In this document: piece by piece, positions 35,240 to 44,156 of the stretch
How the letters are laid out: every line of letters begins with the position of its first letter
Position numbering within the stretch: the first letter of the stretch is position 1
NCBI RefSeq assembly: GCF_003472385.1
Contig: NZ_QRLV01000002.1
Location: 1 to 64,000, forward strand
DNA from: Sutterella sp. AM11-39
GTDB taxonomy: Bacteria > Pseudomonadota > Gammaproteobacteria > Burkholderiales > Burkholderiaceae_F
Length of the DNA: 64,000 nucleotides
Reading direction: 5' to 3'
The notes under the pieces: generated by a model
What the model saw: only the letters and a program-made list of their open reading frames with translations
Databases searched by the model: none
What the model was told of the DNA's origin: nothing
Program-made: the position numbers and the translations under genes

Positions 35240-35905
35240 ATGGAATTTGATCTTTCCCTTATCACCAATTCTCTGCCTTTGTTGCTGCAGGGTGCCCTGG
35301 TGACTCTAGAGATCACGGCGATGGCCGTCGGTCTGGGTTTGGTGTTCGGCCTTTTAGCGGCTCTGGCTCAGTTGTCCAAGTTCACACCGTTGCGTCTGCT
35401 CGCCAAGATCTACGTCGACTTCATTCGCGGCACGCCGCTGCTGGTGCAGATCTTCATCATCTACTTTGCGCTTCCCGCGATCATCGGTCAGCGTATCGAC
35501 CCGTTCGTTGCCGCTGTGGCCGCCTGCTCAATCAATTCGGGCGCCTACGTGGCGGAAATTTTCCGCGCCGGCATCCAGTCGATCGAAATCGGTCAGATGC
35601 GCGCCGGTCTGTCTCTGGGGATGACCTGGGGGCAGACGATGCGCTACATCATCCTGCCGCAGGCCTTCAAGCGCATTATTCCGCCTCTTGGCAACGAATT
35701 CATCGCGATGTTGAAGGACTCCTCCCTCGTGTCCGTCATCGGCTTTGAGGAACTCACCCGCACCGGTCAGCTCATCATTGCCGAAACCTACGGTTCGCTT
35801 GAAATCTGGACGTCGGTGGCCATTATCTACCTGGTGATGACGCTTACCATCACACGCTTGGTTTCCCGTCTGGAAAAGAAGTTCAAGGCAAGCGACGCCC
35901 GTTAG
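35240..35905 (+). CDS. Polar amino-acid ABC transporter permease (GlnP/HisM family), orphan
   Basis: The 221-residue protein has about five membrane helices, the family's start LLQGALVTLEITAMAVGLGLV, and the inner-membrane EAA loop SINSGAYVAEIFRAGIQSI...GLSLGMTWGQTMRYIILPQA that docks to the ATPase. Relatives import glutamine, histidine or arginine. No binding protein or ATPase gene adjoins it, so partners must lie elsewhere. It is followed at once by a strong terminator. Confidence 0.88.
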   Translation: MEFDLSLITNSLPLLLQGALVTLEITAMAVGLGLVFGLLAALAQLSKFTPLRLLAKIYVDFIRGTPLLVQIFIIYFALPAIIGQRIDPFVAAVAACSINSGAYVAEIFRAGIQSIEIGQMRAGLSLGMTWGQTMRYIILPQAFKRIIPPLGNEFIAMLKDSSLVSVIGFEELTRTGQLIIAETYGSLEIWTSVAIIYLVMTLTITRLVSRLEKKFKASDAR

Positions 35906-35930
35906 TCAGAACGCAGCTCCCAAGCCTTCG

Positions 35931-35964
35931 AAAAATGCCTCCCGCGCGGAGGCATTTTTCTTTT
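35931..35964. terminator. Bidirectional terminator between permease and peptide-transporter operon
   Basis: A perfect 12-bp stem (AAAAATGCCTCC/GGAGGCATTTTT) with a five-base loop has T-runs in both directions. It serves the convergent permease gene and the yej-type operon. Confidence 0.9.
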
Positions 35965-35972
35965 CAGCACAA

Positions 35973-37769
35973 CTAAAGACGAGGTACAGCCGCCAGAAGC
36001 GTTTGGGTATAGGCGTGCTGCGGATGCGTGAGAACTTCTGCAGCTGTTCCGCTTTCAACGATGCGCCCGTGTTGCATCACCGCCACCTCGTGCGCCATAA
36101 ATTCGACCACTGCAAAGTTGTGTGTAATGAACAAATACGACACGCCCTGCTCGGCCTGAATTTCCCGAAGCAAATTAAGAATCTGAGCCTGCACCGAAAC
36201 ATCCAGCGCGGAGGTCGGCTCGTCACAAACCACGATTTGCGGTTCAACGGCCAGCGCTCTGGCAATGGCAATGCGCTGACGTTGTCCGCCGGAAAATTCA
36301 TGCGCCAGGCGATCGGCTGCCGCAGACGGCAGTCCCACACTGTCGAGAAGCTCGCTCACTTTCCTACGTGCATCTGCCTTGGAGAGCCCCGGACACAACG
36401 CCATGATTCCGTCGCTCACCAATTCCCCCACGCTCATGCGCGGATCAAGCGACGCAAACGGATCCTGAAACACGATCTGCGCGCAGCTTCTTAAATGCCG
36501 TTTAAAGCGTCCGCGTGCGTCAAAGGCCACCTCTCCGGCTATCTCCACGCTGCCGCTCACCGTAGCGTTTTCCAAAAGTCCCAAGGCGGCCTTGCCCAGC
36601 GTCGTTTTGCCGGACCCGGACTCTCCAACCAAAGCCAAGGTCTTTCCCCGGGCCAAAGACAGCGTTGCGTGACTGACCGCCTCAAAGGCCTTCTGTCGAG
36701 AAAAGAGACCGCCTCGGCTGCCGTACGTCACCGATACGTCCGTGAGCTTCAGTACCGTTTCTTCGGAACGCATCGTCTTTTGCAAGTGCGTTGTACTGCT
36801 TGTTACCGGCGAATCAGGATAGAAGCATCGAACCAAACGACCGGGAACCGTCGGCCGCATTGCCGGACACTTCTGCAAGCACGCCTCTTTGGCAGCCGGA
36901 CAGCGCGGTGCAAAACGGCAACCTGAGGGCATCGCCGAGAGTTCCGGAACACTTCCCGCGATTCCGGTAAGGGTCTGCGCACTTTTATCGGCACTCGGCA
37001 CCGCACTCAAAAGAAGACAGGCATACGGATGACTCGGGTTTTCAAAAAAATCGGAAACTTTGCTCTGTTCCACGATCTGCCCGGCGTACATCAGCGCCAC
37101 CCGATCGGCATACTGACGCACCAGCGCCAGATCGTGTGTAATCAGCAACAGGGCTATACCGTGCTCTTTCTGCAGTTCCTTGAGCAAATCCAAAATCTGC
37201 GCCTGACGCGTTACGTCAAGCGCCGTCGTGGGTTCGTCAGCCACCACGACATCGGGACGACAAGCCAGCGCCATGGCGATCATGACACGTTGCTTCTGGC
37301 CCCCCGAAAGTTCGTGCGCAAACGCATCGAAACGCTTTTGCGGCTCGTCCAGGCCGACGCGGGCGAGCCACTGCAGCGCCCTTTGCCTGGCCTCTTCCTT
37401 GCTGACACGCTCATGCAGTCGAACCGCTTCAACAATCTGCTCACCCACCGTCATCACGGGATTAAGGCTCGTGGCAGGCTCCTGAAAAATCATCGCGATG
37501 CGATCGCCTCTTACGGCCTGCATCTCGCGCTCGGTGAGTTCCAGCAAATCCGTTCCGTTGAGGCGCACCTCGCCGCGATCGATATATAAGCCGTCGGGCA
37601 GAAGACGCATCAGGGAAAGCGCCGTAAGCGACTTGCCGCAGCCCGATTCGCCCACAAGCGCAAAGCATTCCCCCGAGCGGATCGAAAACGACACGTCGTC
37701 AACGGCCGTCAGAGAAGTTTGGCCTCCGATCCGTACGCTCAGATTCTTGACGTTGAGAATTTCTGCCAT
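35973..37769 (-). CDS. yejF: Peptide ABC transporter, fused double ATPase (YejF-like)
   Basis: The 598-residue protein contains two complete ABC ATPase domains. The first has GESGCGKS, LSGGQKQR and VADEPTTALD; the second has GESGSGKTT, FSGGQRQR and CDEPTSALD. An oligopeptide-transporter cysteine motif (CRFAPRCPAAKEACLQKCP, about 283-301) joins them. The layout equals E. coli YejF (529) and fused DppD-DppF. It is the last gene of the four-gene importer operon, nine bases after the permease. Confidence 0.92.
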   Translation of the reverse strand: MAEILNVKNLSVRIGGQTSLTAVDDVSFSIRSGECFALVGESGCGKSLTALSLMRLLPDGLYIDRGEVRLNGTDLLELTEREMQAVRGDRIAMIFQEPATSLNPVMTVGEQIVEAVRLHERVSKEEARQRALQWLARVGLDEPQKRFDAFAHELSGGQKQRVMIAMALACRPDVVVADEPTTALDVTRQAQILDLLKELQKEHGIALLLITHDLALVRQYADRVALMYAGQIVEQSKVSDFFENPSHPYACLLLSAVPSADKSAQTLTGIAGSVPELSAMPSGCRFAPRCPAAKEACLQKCPAMRPTVPGRLVRCFYPDSPVTSSTTHLQKTMRSEETVLKLTDVSVTYGSRGGLFSRQKAFEAVSHATLSLARGKTLALVGESGSGKTTLGKAALGLLENATVSGSVEIAGEVAFDARGRFKRHLRSCAQIVFQDPFASLDPRMSVGELVSDGIMALCPGLSKADARRKVSELLDSVGLPSAAADRLAHEFSGGQRQRIAIARALAVEPQIVVCDEPTSALDVSVQAQILNLLREIQAEQGVSYLFITHNFAVVEFMAHEVAVMQHGRIVESGTAAEVLTHPQHAYTQTLLAAVPRL

Positions 37770-37778
37770 CGCCGTTCC

Positions 37779-39185
37779 TTACGCTTTGCCGCCTGCGTTT
37801 CGCGGATCAAACGCATCGCGCACGCCGGAAGCAAACAAGTTTGCCGAAAGCACCAGCGTCACCATAAAGACAAAACTTGCCGCCAGATTCCACCAAATCA
37901 CAGGCGAGCGGCTCATTTCGGAAGCCGCCGCATTGATCATCGAACCAAACGAATCGGTCACCGGATCCACACCCACGCCCACATAGCTGAGCACGGCTTC
38001 GTACAGAACAATGCCCGAGAAGTCGAGTACGGCGACAATGAGGACGATGTGTGCGACGTTGGGAAAAACGTGTCTAGCCATGATGCGCGTTGACGACACG
38101 CCGAAGGCCTTGGCAGCCGTCACGAAATCCATGGCGCTCACTTTCATCGTTTCGGCTCGCAGCAATCGGGCCAAACCCGCCCAGCTGGTGAGTCCGATGA
38201 TCACCGCCAAGAGGAAAAGCCGCACATCGGCTCTCTCAAGCCCCGTGGCATACATCTCCGGATGCTTGTCGATGAAAACCTGAATCATCAGTACGGAAGC
38301 CGCAATCAAAAGTACCGACGGAATGGAGGATATAGTCGTGTAGACGTACTGAATCACATCATCGACCTTGCCCTTGAAGTAGCCGGCAGCAATGCCCAAC
38401 GTCACGGCAAAGGGAAGCGTAGAAAAAGTCGCCAGCAACCCGATTGCAAAGGCCGTGCGGATGCTCTTTACCGCACTGTACAGCACGTCGTTGCCCGTGG
38501 CATCCGTTCCGAACGGATGCCAAACGGGCCAGACGAACACCAAAACGCAGCCCAGGAAAATAGCCAGCAGCCAAACCAAAATGGCCGGCCTCCACGGATT
38601 GCTTCGTGCCGTCACGGCAATCATCGCCCGCCCAAAGCCTTCCCGTCGCACACAGGCGGCAACCGCACCGATCAGAAGCCATGTTGTCAAGACCCCGACG
38701 GCTCCGGTCATCACTCCCATCTCAATCTTTCGAAAAAGCGACTGCAACGGCTTGTCTTCATTGACGCCTGCCCCCGCTCCCTTGAGTTTGGCGTGTACGC
38801 GCTTGGGCCCCTCTTCGGTCACCACGGTCGTCTTATCAAAGTCGTAAAGAGAAAACGGAGCCGAGTAGCTTCTTTCGCGCCCGGCGATCTTTTCACCCAC
38901 CAATGCGTCCAAAAGCGACACGGTTTTGGTGTCCCAAGCGGCAACGGCTGCACCGTCGGTTGCGGGCAGAGCACGGCGATAGTGCACACTATCGGCTAAG
39001 GCCGCCGCAAAGAAAACCGAAAGAACTGCCGCGGCCGCCACCGCGGTTTTATTGTTGAGAACCTTGCGCCACTTGCGAGCAAGCTCCTCTGTTCGCAGCA
39101 CGTAAACAACGTAGCCGATGAGGCCCAGCACCAAGAGCCACAACACGGCGTCCGTCCAGAGAAAAACAAACTTCACGTCAAACAT
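37779..39185 (-). CDS. yejE: Peptide ABC transporter permease (YejE/DppC-like) with long N-terminal insert
   Basis: The C-terminal 270 residues form a normal DppC-type permease, with FSTLPFAVTLGIAAGYFKG and the EAA loop TAAKAFGVSSTRIMARHVFPNV. At 468 residues it is about 125 longer than E. coli YejE. The extra part lies N-terminally: helices near 10-30 and 48-65 are followed by a hydrophilic stretch of some 90 residues before the next helix, probably facing the periplasm. It follows the YejB-like gene by three bases. Confidence 0.9.
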   Translation of the reverse strand: MFDVKFVFLWTDAVLWLLVLGLIGYVVYVLRTEELARKWRKVLNNKTAVAAAAVLSVFFAAALADSVHYRRALPATDGAAVAAWDTKTVSLLDALVGEKIAGRERSYSAPFSLYDFDKTTVVTEEGPKRVHAKLKGAGAGVNEDKPLQSLFRKIEMGVMTGAVGVLTTWLLIGAVAACVRREGFGRAMIAVTARSNPWRPAILVWLLAIFLGCVLVFVWPVWHPFGTDATGNDVLYSAVKSIRTAFAIGLLATFSTLPFAVTLGIAAGYFKGKVDDVIQYVYTTISSIPSVLLIAASVLMIQVFIDKHPEMYATGLERADVRLFLLAVIIGLTSWAGLARLLRAETMKVSAMDFVTAAKAFGVSSTRIMARHVFPNVAHIVLIVAVLDFSGIVLYEAVLSYVGVGVDPVTDSFGSMINAAASEMSRSPVIWWNLAASFVFMVTLVLSANLFASGVRDAFDPRNAGGKA

Positions 39186-39188
39186 GTC

Positions 39189-40166
39189 TTATTTCAACCG
39201 AATGCGCGGATCGGCAATCGTGTAGGCAATGTCCGTCAACAGCAGCCCCAGCACATAAGCCGCGGTACCCAAAAAAACCATGGCGCGGACAATGGAAAAG
39301 TCCTGCGCGTTGATGGCATCGATCGTGTATGAGCCCAGCCCCGGAATGCCGAAAAAGCTCTCCATGATGAGGCTTCCCATGAAAAGCATCGGAAACACTG
39401 CCACGGTACTCGTCAAAATCGGCAGCATAGCGTTTCTGAGCACATGCACGAACATGACGCGGGCGTGCGACGCCCCCTTGGCGCGGGCTGTTCTGACGTA
39501 ATCTTTGCCAACTTCCTCAAGGAACATGGCGCGATACAGCAAAGTGTCGCTGCCCAGTCGCGAGAAGATGCCAATAGCCACCGGAAGAATCAAAAAGACC
39601 GCCATGCGCCAGCCGTCCATAAAACCAGAAACGGGCACAAGCCTGAGCGTTTTGGCAAAAAGCCACTGTCCGAGAATGATGTAAAAAAGGCTCGAAACGC
39701 TCATCACCGTGACCGCAAAGGCCACCGCCGCCCACTCAAGTTTGGTACGTCGCACCAGCACCACCATAAGGGAGAAGACGAGCATCACGAAAACGCCCAG
39801 CACAAATGTGGGTACGGCAAGTGCCAGCGACGGGCCTACGCGTTCGGCAATTTCCCGATTGATGCTTCGACCGGCATCCGACAGTCCCAGATCGCCCGTC
39901 AAAAGCGGAGCCGATCGCGTGTAAAAAACGGTCTTGGTAATCTTTTCGATGCCCTGCGCCTCATCGTTATAGACAAGCGGCAAATCGTAGCCGTGCGCCG
40001 TCTTCCAGTTTTCGATCGCTTCGGACGTGACGTATCGCCCGCCGATGGCCAAACGCGCCATGTCGTCGGGCGTGTTGACGGCAAAAAAGAGAGCGAAAGT
40101 GAGCGCGTTGACGCCAAGCAAAATCAAAAAGCCGTAGGCGATGCGTCGAAGGATGTAGCCGATCAT
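39189..40166 (-). CDS. yejB: Peptide ABC transporter permease (YejB/DppB-like)
   Basis: The 325-residue DppB-type permease starts MIGYILRRIAYGFLILLGVNALTF, the typical first helix, and has the EAA loop RTARAKGASHARVMFVHVLRNAML near 230. A periplasmic loop (about 28-115) is larger than in DppB and similar to YejB. Its start overlaps the stop of the binding-protein gene in the ATGA arrangement, indicating coupled translation. Confidence 0.92.
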   Translation of the reverse strand: MIGYILRRIAYGFLILLGVNALTFALFFAVNTPDDMARLAIGGRYVTSEAIENWKTAHGYDLPLVYNDEAQGIEKITKTVFYTRSAPLLTGDLGLSDAGRSINREIAERVGPSLALAVPTFVLGVFVMLVFSLMVVLVRRTKLEWAAVAFAVTVMSVSSLFYIILGQWLFAKTLRLVPVSGFMDGWRMAVFLILPVAIGIFSRLGSDTLLYRAMFLEEVGKDYVRTARAKGASHARVMFVHVLRNAMLPILTSTVAVFPMLFMGSLIMESFFGIPGLGSYTIDAINAQDFSIVRAMVFLGTAAYVLGLLLTDIAYTIADPRIRLK

Positions 40167-42406
40167 GCACGATCCTCCCTATGAATTCCGCGCTGCAGAC
40201 TGCGTTTGATCAGATGTCGCCGCACAAACCAAACAAGCGCCAAAATGGCCACCAGAATCAGAATTACAGGCCAGACAACGGGCGAATTCCACGCTTGAAT
40301 CTGCGCCATACGCTCCTTACTGTCGATGCGGATGTACTGCACATTGTTGCGAATCATTTGAGTGGGTTTGGCGTTTTTCACCCAATGATGAAGCGCTGCT
40401 GCCGAAGTGGGAAAGTAGCCGAAACTCCAGGGGGCATCCTCCTGCACGATACGGATCATTTCGTCGATCACGTCGGCCTTGCGCGGACCGTTTTCAAGAT
40501 TGCGAAGCGATTCAAACAATGCGTCAAACCGTGCGTTTTGATAGTTGCTTGCGTTTTCTCCCGCGCCGTTGACGGCTTTGCTGTTGGGACCGTACAAAAG
40601 CGTGAAGAAGTTTTCAGCGTCCGGATAGTCCGCCAGCCACCCCCAGTAGTAAATCTGCGCCGATCCCTTGGCCATCTTATCCTGGAAACGGTTGTAGTCG
40701 GTGGCTCGAATCTCAAGCTGAATACCGATCTTGGCAAACTGCCGCGCCGTCCAGTCCAAAAACGACTTGGAGCCGGCACTCGTTCCCTGCCAATCGAAAT
40801 TCAACACCAATGGGCGTCCTGTTTGGGCATCCCGTCCGTCCGGATAGCCAGCTTCGGCCATGAGCTTTTTCGCCTCTTCTATCGAGCGGCGCTTGACGCG
40901 CCCGTCGCCGTCCTTTTTGTAAACGACGGGATTAAAGGCCGAAGGTCCGTCGTCACGCCATCCGAAAAGCCCCGGAGGCAGCGGACCGTGAGCAGTCTGC
41001 CCCTGCCCTTTTTCAAAAATCGCTATCTGTTCTTCCCAATCGAGCGCAATGGAAATCGCCTGGCGCAGCAGCTTGTTGCGGCGCGCTTCTTGCGGCGTCT
41101 TGCCGGCGCCGACCACAGGATCAAGCCAATTAAAGCCGATGTACCAAAGGTTGGCTTCGACAGCGGTCGGAAACTGCAGACGCTTTTCCTTGTAGAGCTT
41201 TTCCTTGTCGGGATCGTCCCCCATCGCCACAATGTAGCCCTGCCCCACGTCAAGACGCGTGATCTGAGGGCTGTCGTAATAGCCCTGCAGGAATTTCGAC
41301 GTGGTCGGCACCGCCTCCTTTTCCATCGTCAGAACAATTCGGTCCACGAAAGGTGTCATTTTGCCGCAGTCGGCCAAAAAGCCGTTTCGGCGGTCTTCTT
41401 CGGAACCTTCACACGGATAGATCAGTCCGCGATAGTTGGGATTGCGCTCGAGCACATGCTCTCGGTTTTGCCGCGACACGGTGAGCATGTATGGGCCCGT
41501 TCCCACCGGCCAGGTGTCCAGGGAAATATTGTTTTCTGCAAAACCGGGATTGGCGTAAAACGCCTCGGCCTCCCAAGGCATCGGCGCAAAGAAGGCCATT
41601 GCCATCCAATTGTCGAATTGCGGGTATTTGCCGCGAATGGTGATCTGCAGCGTGTGCTCGTCGAGCGCCTTGAGTCCCTCGCAGTCAAACTTCGTGAGAT
41701 CAATGCGCGAGGCGGAATCTCCTGCCTCTCTGGCCTTTTTCCATGCATTGCCGATCGCCTCACTGAGTTCGTCGAAACCGACGATATAGGCCCGCAGAAT
41801 ACCGAAAGCGGGACTGACGACGGCCGGCGACGCAATGCGCTTGATGCCGTAAACATAGTCATGCGCAGTAAGCTCTCGCGTACCGCGCTCGGTCAGCTCC
41901 AGGGGGCTGGAGAGCGCCTTGGCGCGTTCGGGATTGAGCGTCAGGCAAAGAGGTTCGCCCTTTTCATCCTTGGCAAACGCCGGATGCGGGGCAAATTGAA
42001 TGCCTTTTCGGATCGGAATCGTGTAGACGGAGTACGCAATGTCCTTGCTGTCGGCCTCTCCGGACAGGACTTTTTTATCCGCATCAAGATACACGGGCTT
42101 GACAACTTTTTCGGCCGTCAGCGGCATCAGCGTATAGGGGCGCTTTAAGTATTCGTAGCCGTAAAGCGGTTCGTAGACGCCGTAGGTGTATATCGTCTCG
42201 TCGCTTGAGTAAGACACCTGCGGATCAAGCGTTTTGGGACTGCGTCCCGAAAAGGAGGTAAAAAGCGTGTTGGATACATAGTCCGAAAGCGCCCGAGGCG
42301 CGTTGACAGGATCCGTACAGCCCGAGGACAATGCCGCCGCAAGGAGTGTTGCAGCGCACAAAATCGGCCGTAATAGCGGCGTGAATTTTTCAACAGAAAG
42401 AAACAC
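40163..42406 (-). CDS. yejA: Peptide ABC transporter substrate-binding lipoprotein (YejA-like)
   Basis: The 747-residue solute-binding protein (SBP_bac_5 family) begins with a lipoprotein signal (LLAAALSSGC, lipobox Cys near 30), so it is anchored in the periplasm. Family landmarks are SPKTLDPQVSYSSDETIYTYGVYEPLYGY, VGTGPYMLTVS and YYWGWLADYPDAENFFTLLYGPN. A C-terminal hydrophobic helix (VVWPVILILVAILALVWFV, about 715-733) followed by arginines is unusual and suggests a second membrane anchor. At 747 residues it is longer than E. coli YejA (604). It is the first gene of the operon; oligopeptides are the likely cargo. Confidence 0.88.
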   Translation of the reverse strand: MFLSVEKFTPLLRPILCAATLLAAALSSGCTDPVNAPRALSDYVSNTLFTSFSGRSPKTLDPQVSYSSDETIYTYGVYEPLYGYEYLKRPYTLMPLTAEKVVKPVYLDADKKVLSGEADSKDIAYSVYTIPIRKGIQFAPHPAFAKDEKGEPLCLTLNPERAKALSSPLELTERGTRELTAHDYVYGIKRIASPAVVSPAFGILRAYIVGFDELSEAIGNAWKKAREAGDSASRIDLTKFDCEGLKALDEHTLQITIRGKYPQFDNWMAMAFFAPMPWEAEAFYANPGFAENNISLDTWPVGTGPYMLTVSRQNREHVLERNPNYRGLIYPCEGSEEDRRNGFLADCGKMTPFVDRIVLTMEKEAVPTTSKFLQGYYDSPQITRLDVGQGYIVAMGDDPDKEKLYKEKRLQFPTAVEANLWYIGFNWLDPVVGAGKTPQEARRNKLLRQAISIALDWEEQIAIFEKGQGQTAHGPLPPGLFGWRDDGPSAFNPVVYKKDGDGRVKRRSIEEAKKLMAEAGYPDGRDAQTGRPLVLNFDWQGTSAGSKSFLDWTARQFAKIGIQLEIRATDYNRFQDKMAKGSAQIYYWGWLADYPDAENFFTLLYGPNSKAVNGAGENASNYQNARFDALFESLRNLENGPRKADVIDEMIRIVQEDAPWSFGYFPTSAAALHHWVKNAKPTQMIRNNVQYIRIDSKERMAQIQAWNSPVVWPVILILVAILALVWFVRRHLIKRSLQRGIHREDRA

Positions 42407-42541
42407 TTAAGTCCTTCTCAAAAAAGGCAATCCGTCTTTCGCGCACGATTGCAATCCAATATACTTTCGACTCGATGATTGCGCCCGCCCGAAACAGGGC
42501 TTTTGCCCGGAGGCGCAATGCCTAATTCTGACCGATTTTCG

Positions 42542-42569
42542 GCGTCCGCACCGAGCCGAGCGCGGACGC
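42542..42569 (+). repeat. Hairpin just upstream of ybgC
   Basis: A perfect eight-base-pair stem GCGTCCGC/GCGGACGC ends 8 nt before the ybgC start. It would enclose or abut the ribosome-binding region, and no clear Shine-Dalgarno sequence is seen between it and the ATG. Confidence 0.45.
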
Positions 42570-42577
42570 TTTGTTAT

Positions 42578-43003
42578 ATGACTGAAAAAATCTTTTCTTT
42601 TCCTGTTCGCATCTACTGGGAAGACACCGACGCGGGCGGCATCGTGTACCACGCCAATTATTTGCGTTACATGGAGCGCGCACGCACGGAATTTTTGCGC
42701 ACGCTCGGTCTCGAGCAACGCAAGATGCACCTCGAAGGCGCTCCCGTCATTGTGGTGAGCACCATCGAGATGAAGTTCGTGCGTCCGGCCGTGCTTGACG
42801 ATGCACTCACCGTGAAGACCCGCATCAAGCTTTTGCGCCGCGCTTCCGTGATTTTCGAGCAGACCATCGTGCGCGGTGAAGAAACCATCTGCACGGCCCA
42901 GGTGCGCTGCGCTTCCGTTGATATGAAGCTTGGCGTCCCCACGCAGGCCGATCCGCGCATTCTGGCCGCTTTGAAGTCCTACGCCCCCGACGATTCGATC
43001 TGA
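42578..43003 (+). CDS. ybgC: Tol-Pal-associated acyl-CoA thioesterase YbgC
   Basis: The 141-residue hotdog-fold protein has the 4-hydroxybenzoyl-CoA thioesterase signature with the catalytic aspartate, YWEDTDAGGIVYHANYLRYMERAR (first 20 residues at about 11-30). YbgC hydrolyses acyl-CoA or acyl-ACP and is linked with phospholipid synthesis. It opens the tol cluster, as in most proteobacteria. The start at 42578 fits the family; longer in-frame codons reach back to 42479 without resemblance. Confidence 0.93.
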   Translation: MTEKIFSFPVRIYWEDTDAGGIVYHANYLRYMERARTEFLRTLGLEQRKMHLEGAPVIVVSTIEMKFVRPAVLDDALTVKTRIKLLRRASVIFEQTIVRGEETICTAQVRCASVDMKLGVPTQADPRILAALKSYAPDDSI

Positions 43004-43036
43004 TTGACCGTTTTTGCGAATTAAGACTATCCGAAC

Positions 43037-43699
43037 ATGACTTCCGCCGATCTTTCCATCATCACGCTCGTCATGAACGCTTCCATCGTTGTGAAGTGCG
43101 TCATGGGAATTCTTCTGATCGCCTCGCTTTCGAGCTGGGCCACGATCTTTTCCAAAATGCTCGTGCTCTCCCGAAGCCGCCGTCAAACCGACGACTTCGA
43201 AAAGCGTTTCTGGTCGGGCCTTGATCTTGCCAAGCTCTACGAGACGGCAAGCACGCGCCCGGAGCGCATCGGCGCTCAGGAACGCATGTTCGTGGCCGGC
43301 ATGAACGAATTTCTGAAGATGCCCGATCGCCCCGCCGATGATGTTTTGTCGGGCGTACGCCGCAGTATGAACGCCACTTTTCAGCGTGAAATGGATGCAC
43401 TCGAGCGCGGACTTCCGATGCTCGCTTCGATCGGCTCCGTTTCTCCCTATATCGGTCTGTTCGGCACCGTCTGGGGCATCATGGATGCTTTCACCGGTCT
43501 GTCAAGCCTTGAAAACGTGTCTCTGGCCGTCGTTGCTCCCGGCATTGCCGAAGCACTCGTTGCCACCGCCGTAGGCCTTTTTGCCGCCATTCCGGCAACG
43601 GCTGCCTACAACCTCTTTGCCAACCGCATTGAGCGCCTGAGCAACCGCTTTGACAGCTTCAGCGAAGAGTTCCTGAACATCCTCGCGCACCAGCGCTAA
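43037..43699 (+). CDS. tolQ: TolQ proton-channel motor protein
   Basis: The 220-residue inner-membrane protein of the MotA/TolQ/ExbB family has three helices (about 16-36, 130-152 and 165-188) with SIGSVSPYIGLFGTVWGIMDAF and VAPGIAEALVATAVGLFAAIPATAAYN. With TolR it uses proton flow to energise TolA for outer-membrane constriction at division. It lies 33 nt after ybgC. Confidence 0.95.
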   Translation: MTSADLSIITLVMNASIVVKCVMGILLIASLSSWATIFSKMLVLSRSRRQTDDFEKRFWSGLDLAKLYETASTRPERIGAQERMFVAGMNEFLKMPDRPADDVLSGVRRSMNATFQREMDALERGLPMLASIGSVSPYIGLFGTVWGIMDAFTGLSSLENVSLAVVAPGIAEALVATAVGLFAAIPATAAYNLFANRIERLSNRFDSFSEEFLNILAHQR

Positions 43700-43727
43700 G
43701 AAGCACTCTTTGACAAGGAGAGTCGCT

Positions 43728-44156
43728 ATGGCTTTGCGTAACCAATCCAGCCGAGGAAAGCGTCGCCTGATGAGCGACATGAACGTCGTTCCCTACATTG
43801 ACGTCATGCTGGTGCTCGTTGTGATTCTGATGGTGGCCGCGCCCTTCGTGAATCCGTCCGTGGTCAATCTGCCGTCCGTGAAGAAGGCCGGCAAGGCCCC
43901 CACGGAAAACATCCAAGTGGTCGTGCACGCCGACAGCCGTCTGTCGATCAAGACCAAGTCCGGTCTGCACCCGGTCGACATGCCGCAGCTTGTCAACAAC
44001 GTCAAGACCGCGCAGGCCGGTCTTAACACCCCGGTGGTGATCGCCGCTGACCGCGATGTGCGCTACGAACAGGTCATTGACGTCATGAAAGCTCTTCAGG
44101 GAGCCAATGTCGAGCGCGTCGGCCTGGCCCTTCAGATTGAGGGTGGCCGTCAATGA
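43728..44156 (+). CDS. tolR: TolR motor protein
   Basis: The 142-residue ExbD/TolR family protein has a single helix with the proton-carrying aspartate ([19 protein letters not shown], Asp about 24) and a periplasmic domain ([18 protein letters not shown]). The start at 43728 has a perfect AAGGAG site; an in-frame TTG six codons earlier is not needed. It overlaps tolA by four bases. Confidence 0.95.
   Translation: MALRNQSSRGKRRLMSDMNVVPYIDVMLVLVVILMVAAPFVNPSVVNLPSVKKAGKAPTENIQVVVHADSRLSIKTKSGLHPVDMPQLVNNVKTAQAGLNTPVVIAADRDVRYEQVIDVMKALQGANVERVGLALQIEGGRQ

Noticed and set aside
40181..42148. 655-codon open frame on the plus strand opposite the peptide-binding protein gene
   Set aside because: It is a shadow of the real gene. 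The strong codon bias leaves few stop codons on the opposite strand, and the translation has no recognisable domains and a His/Arg-rich composition.
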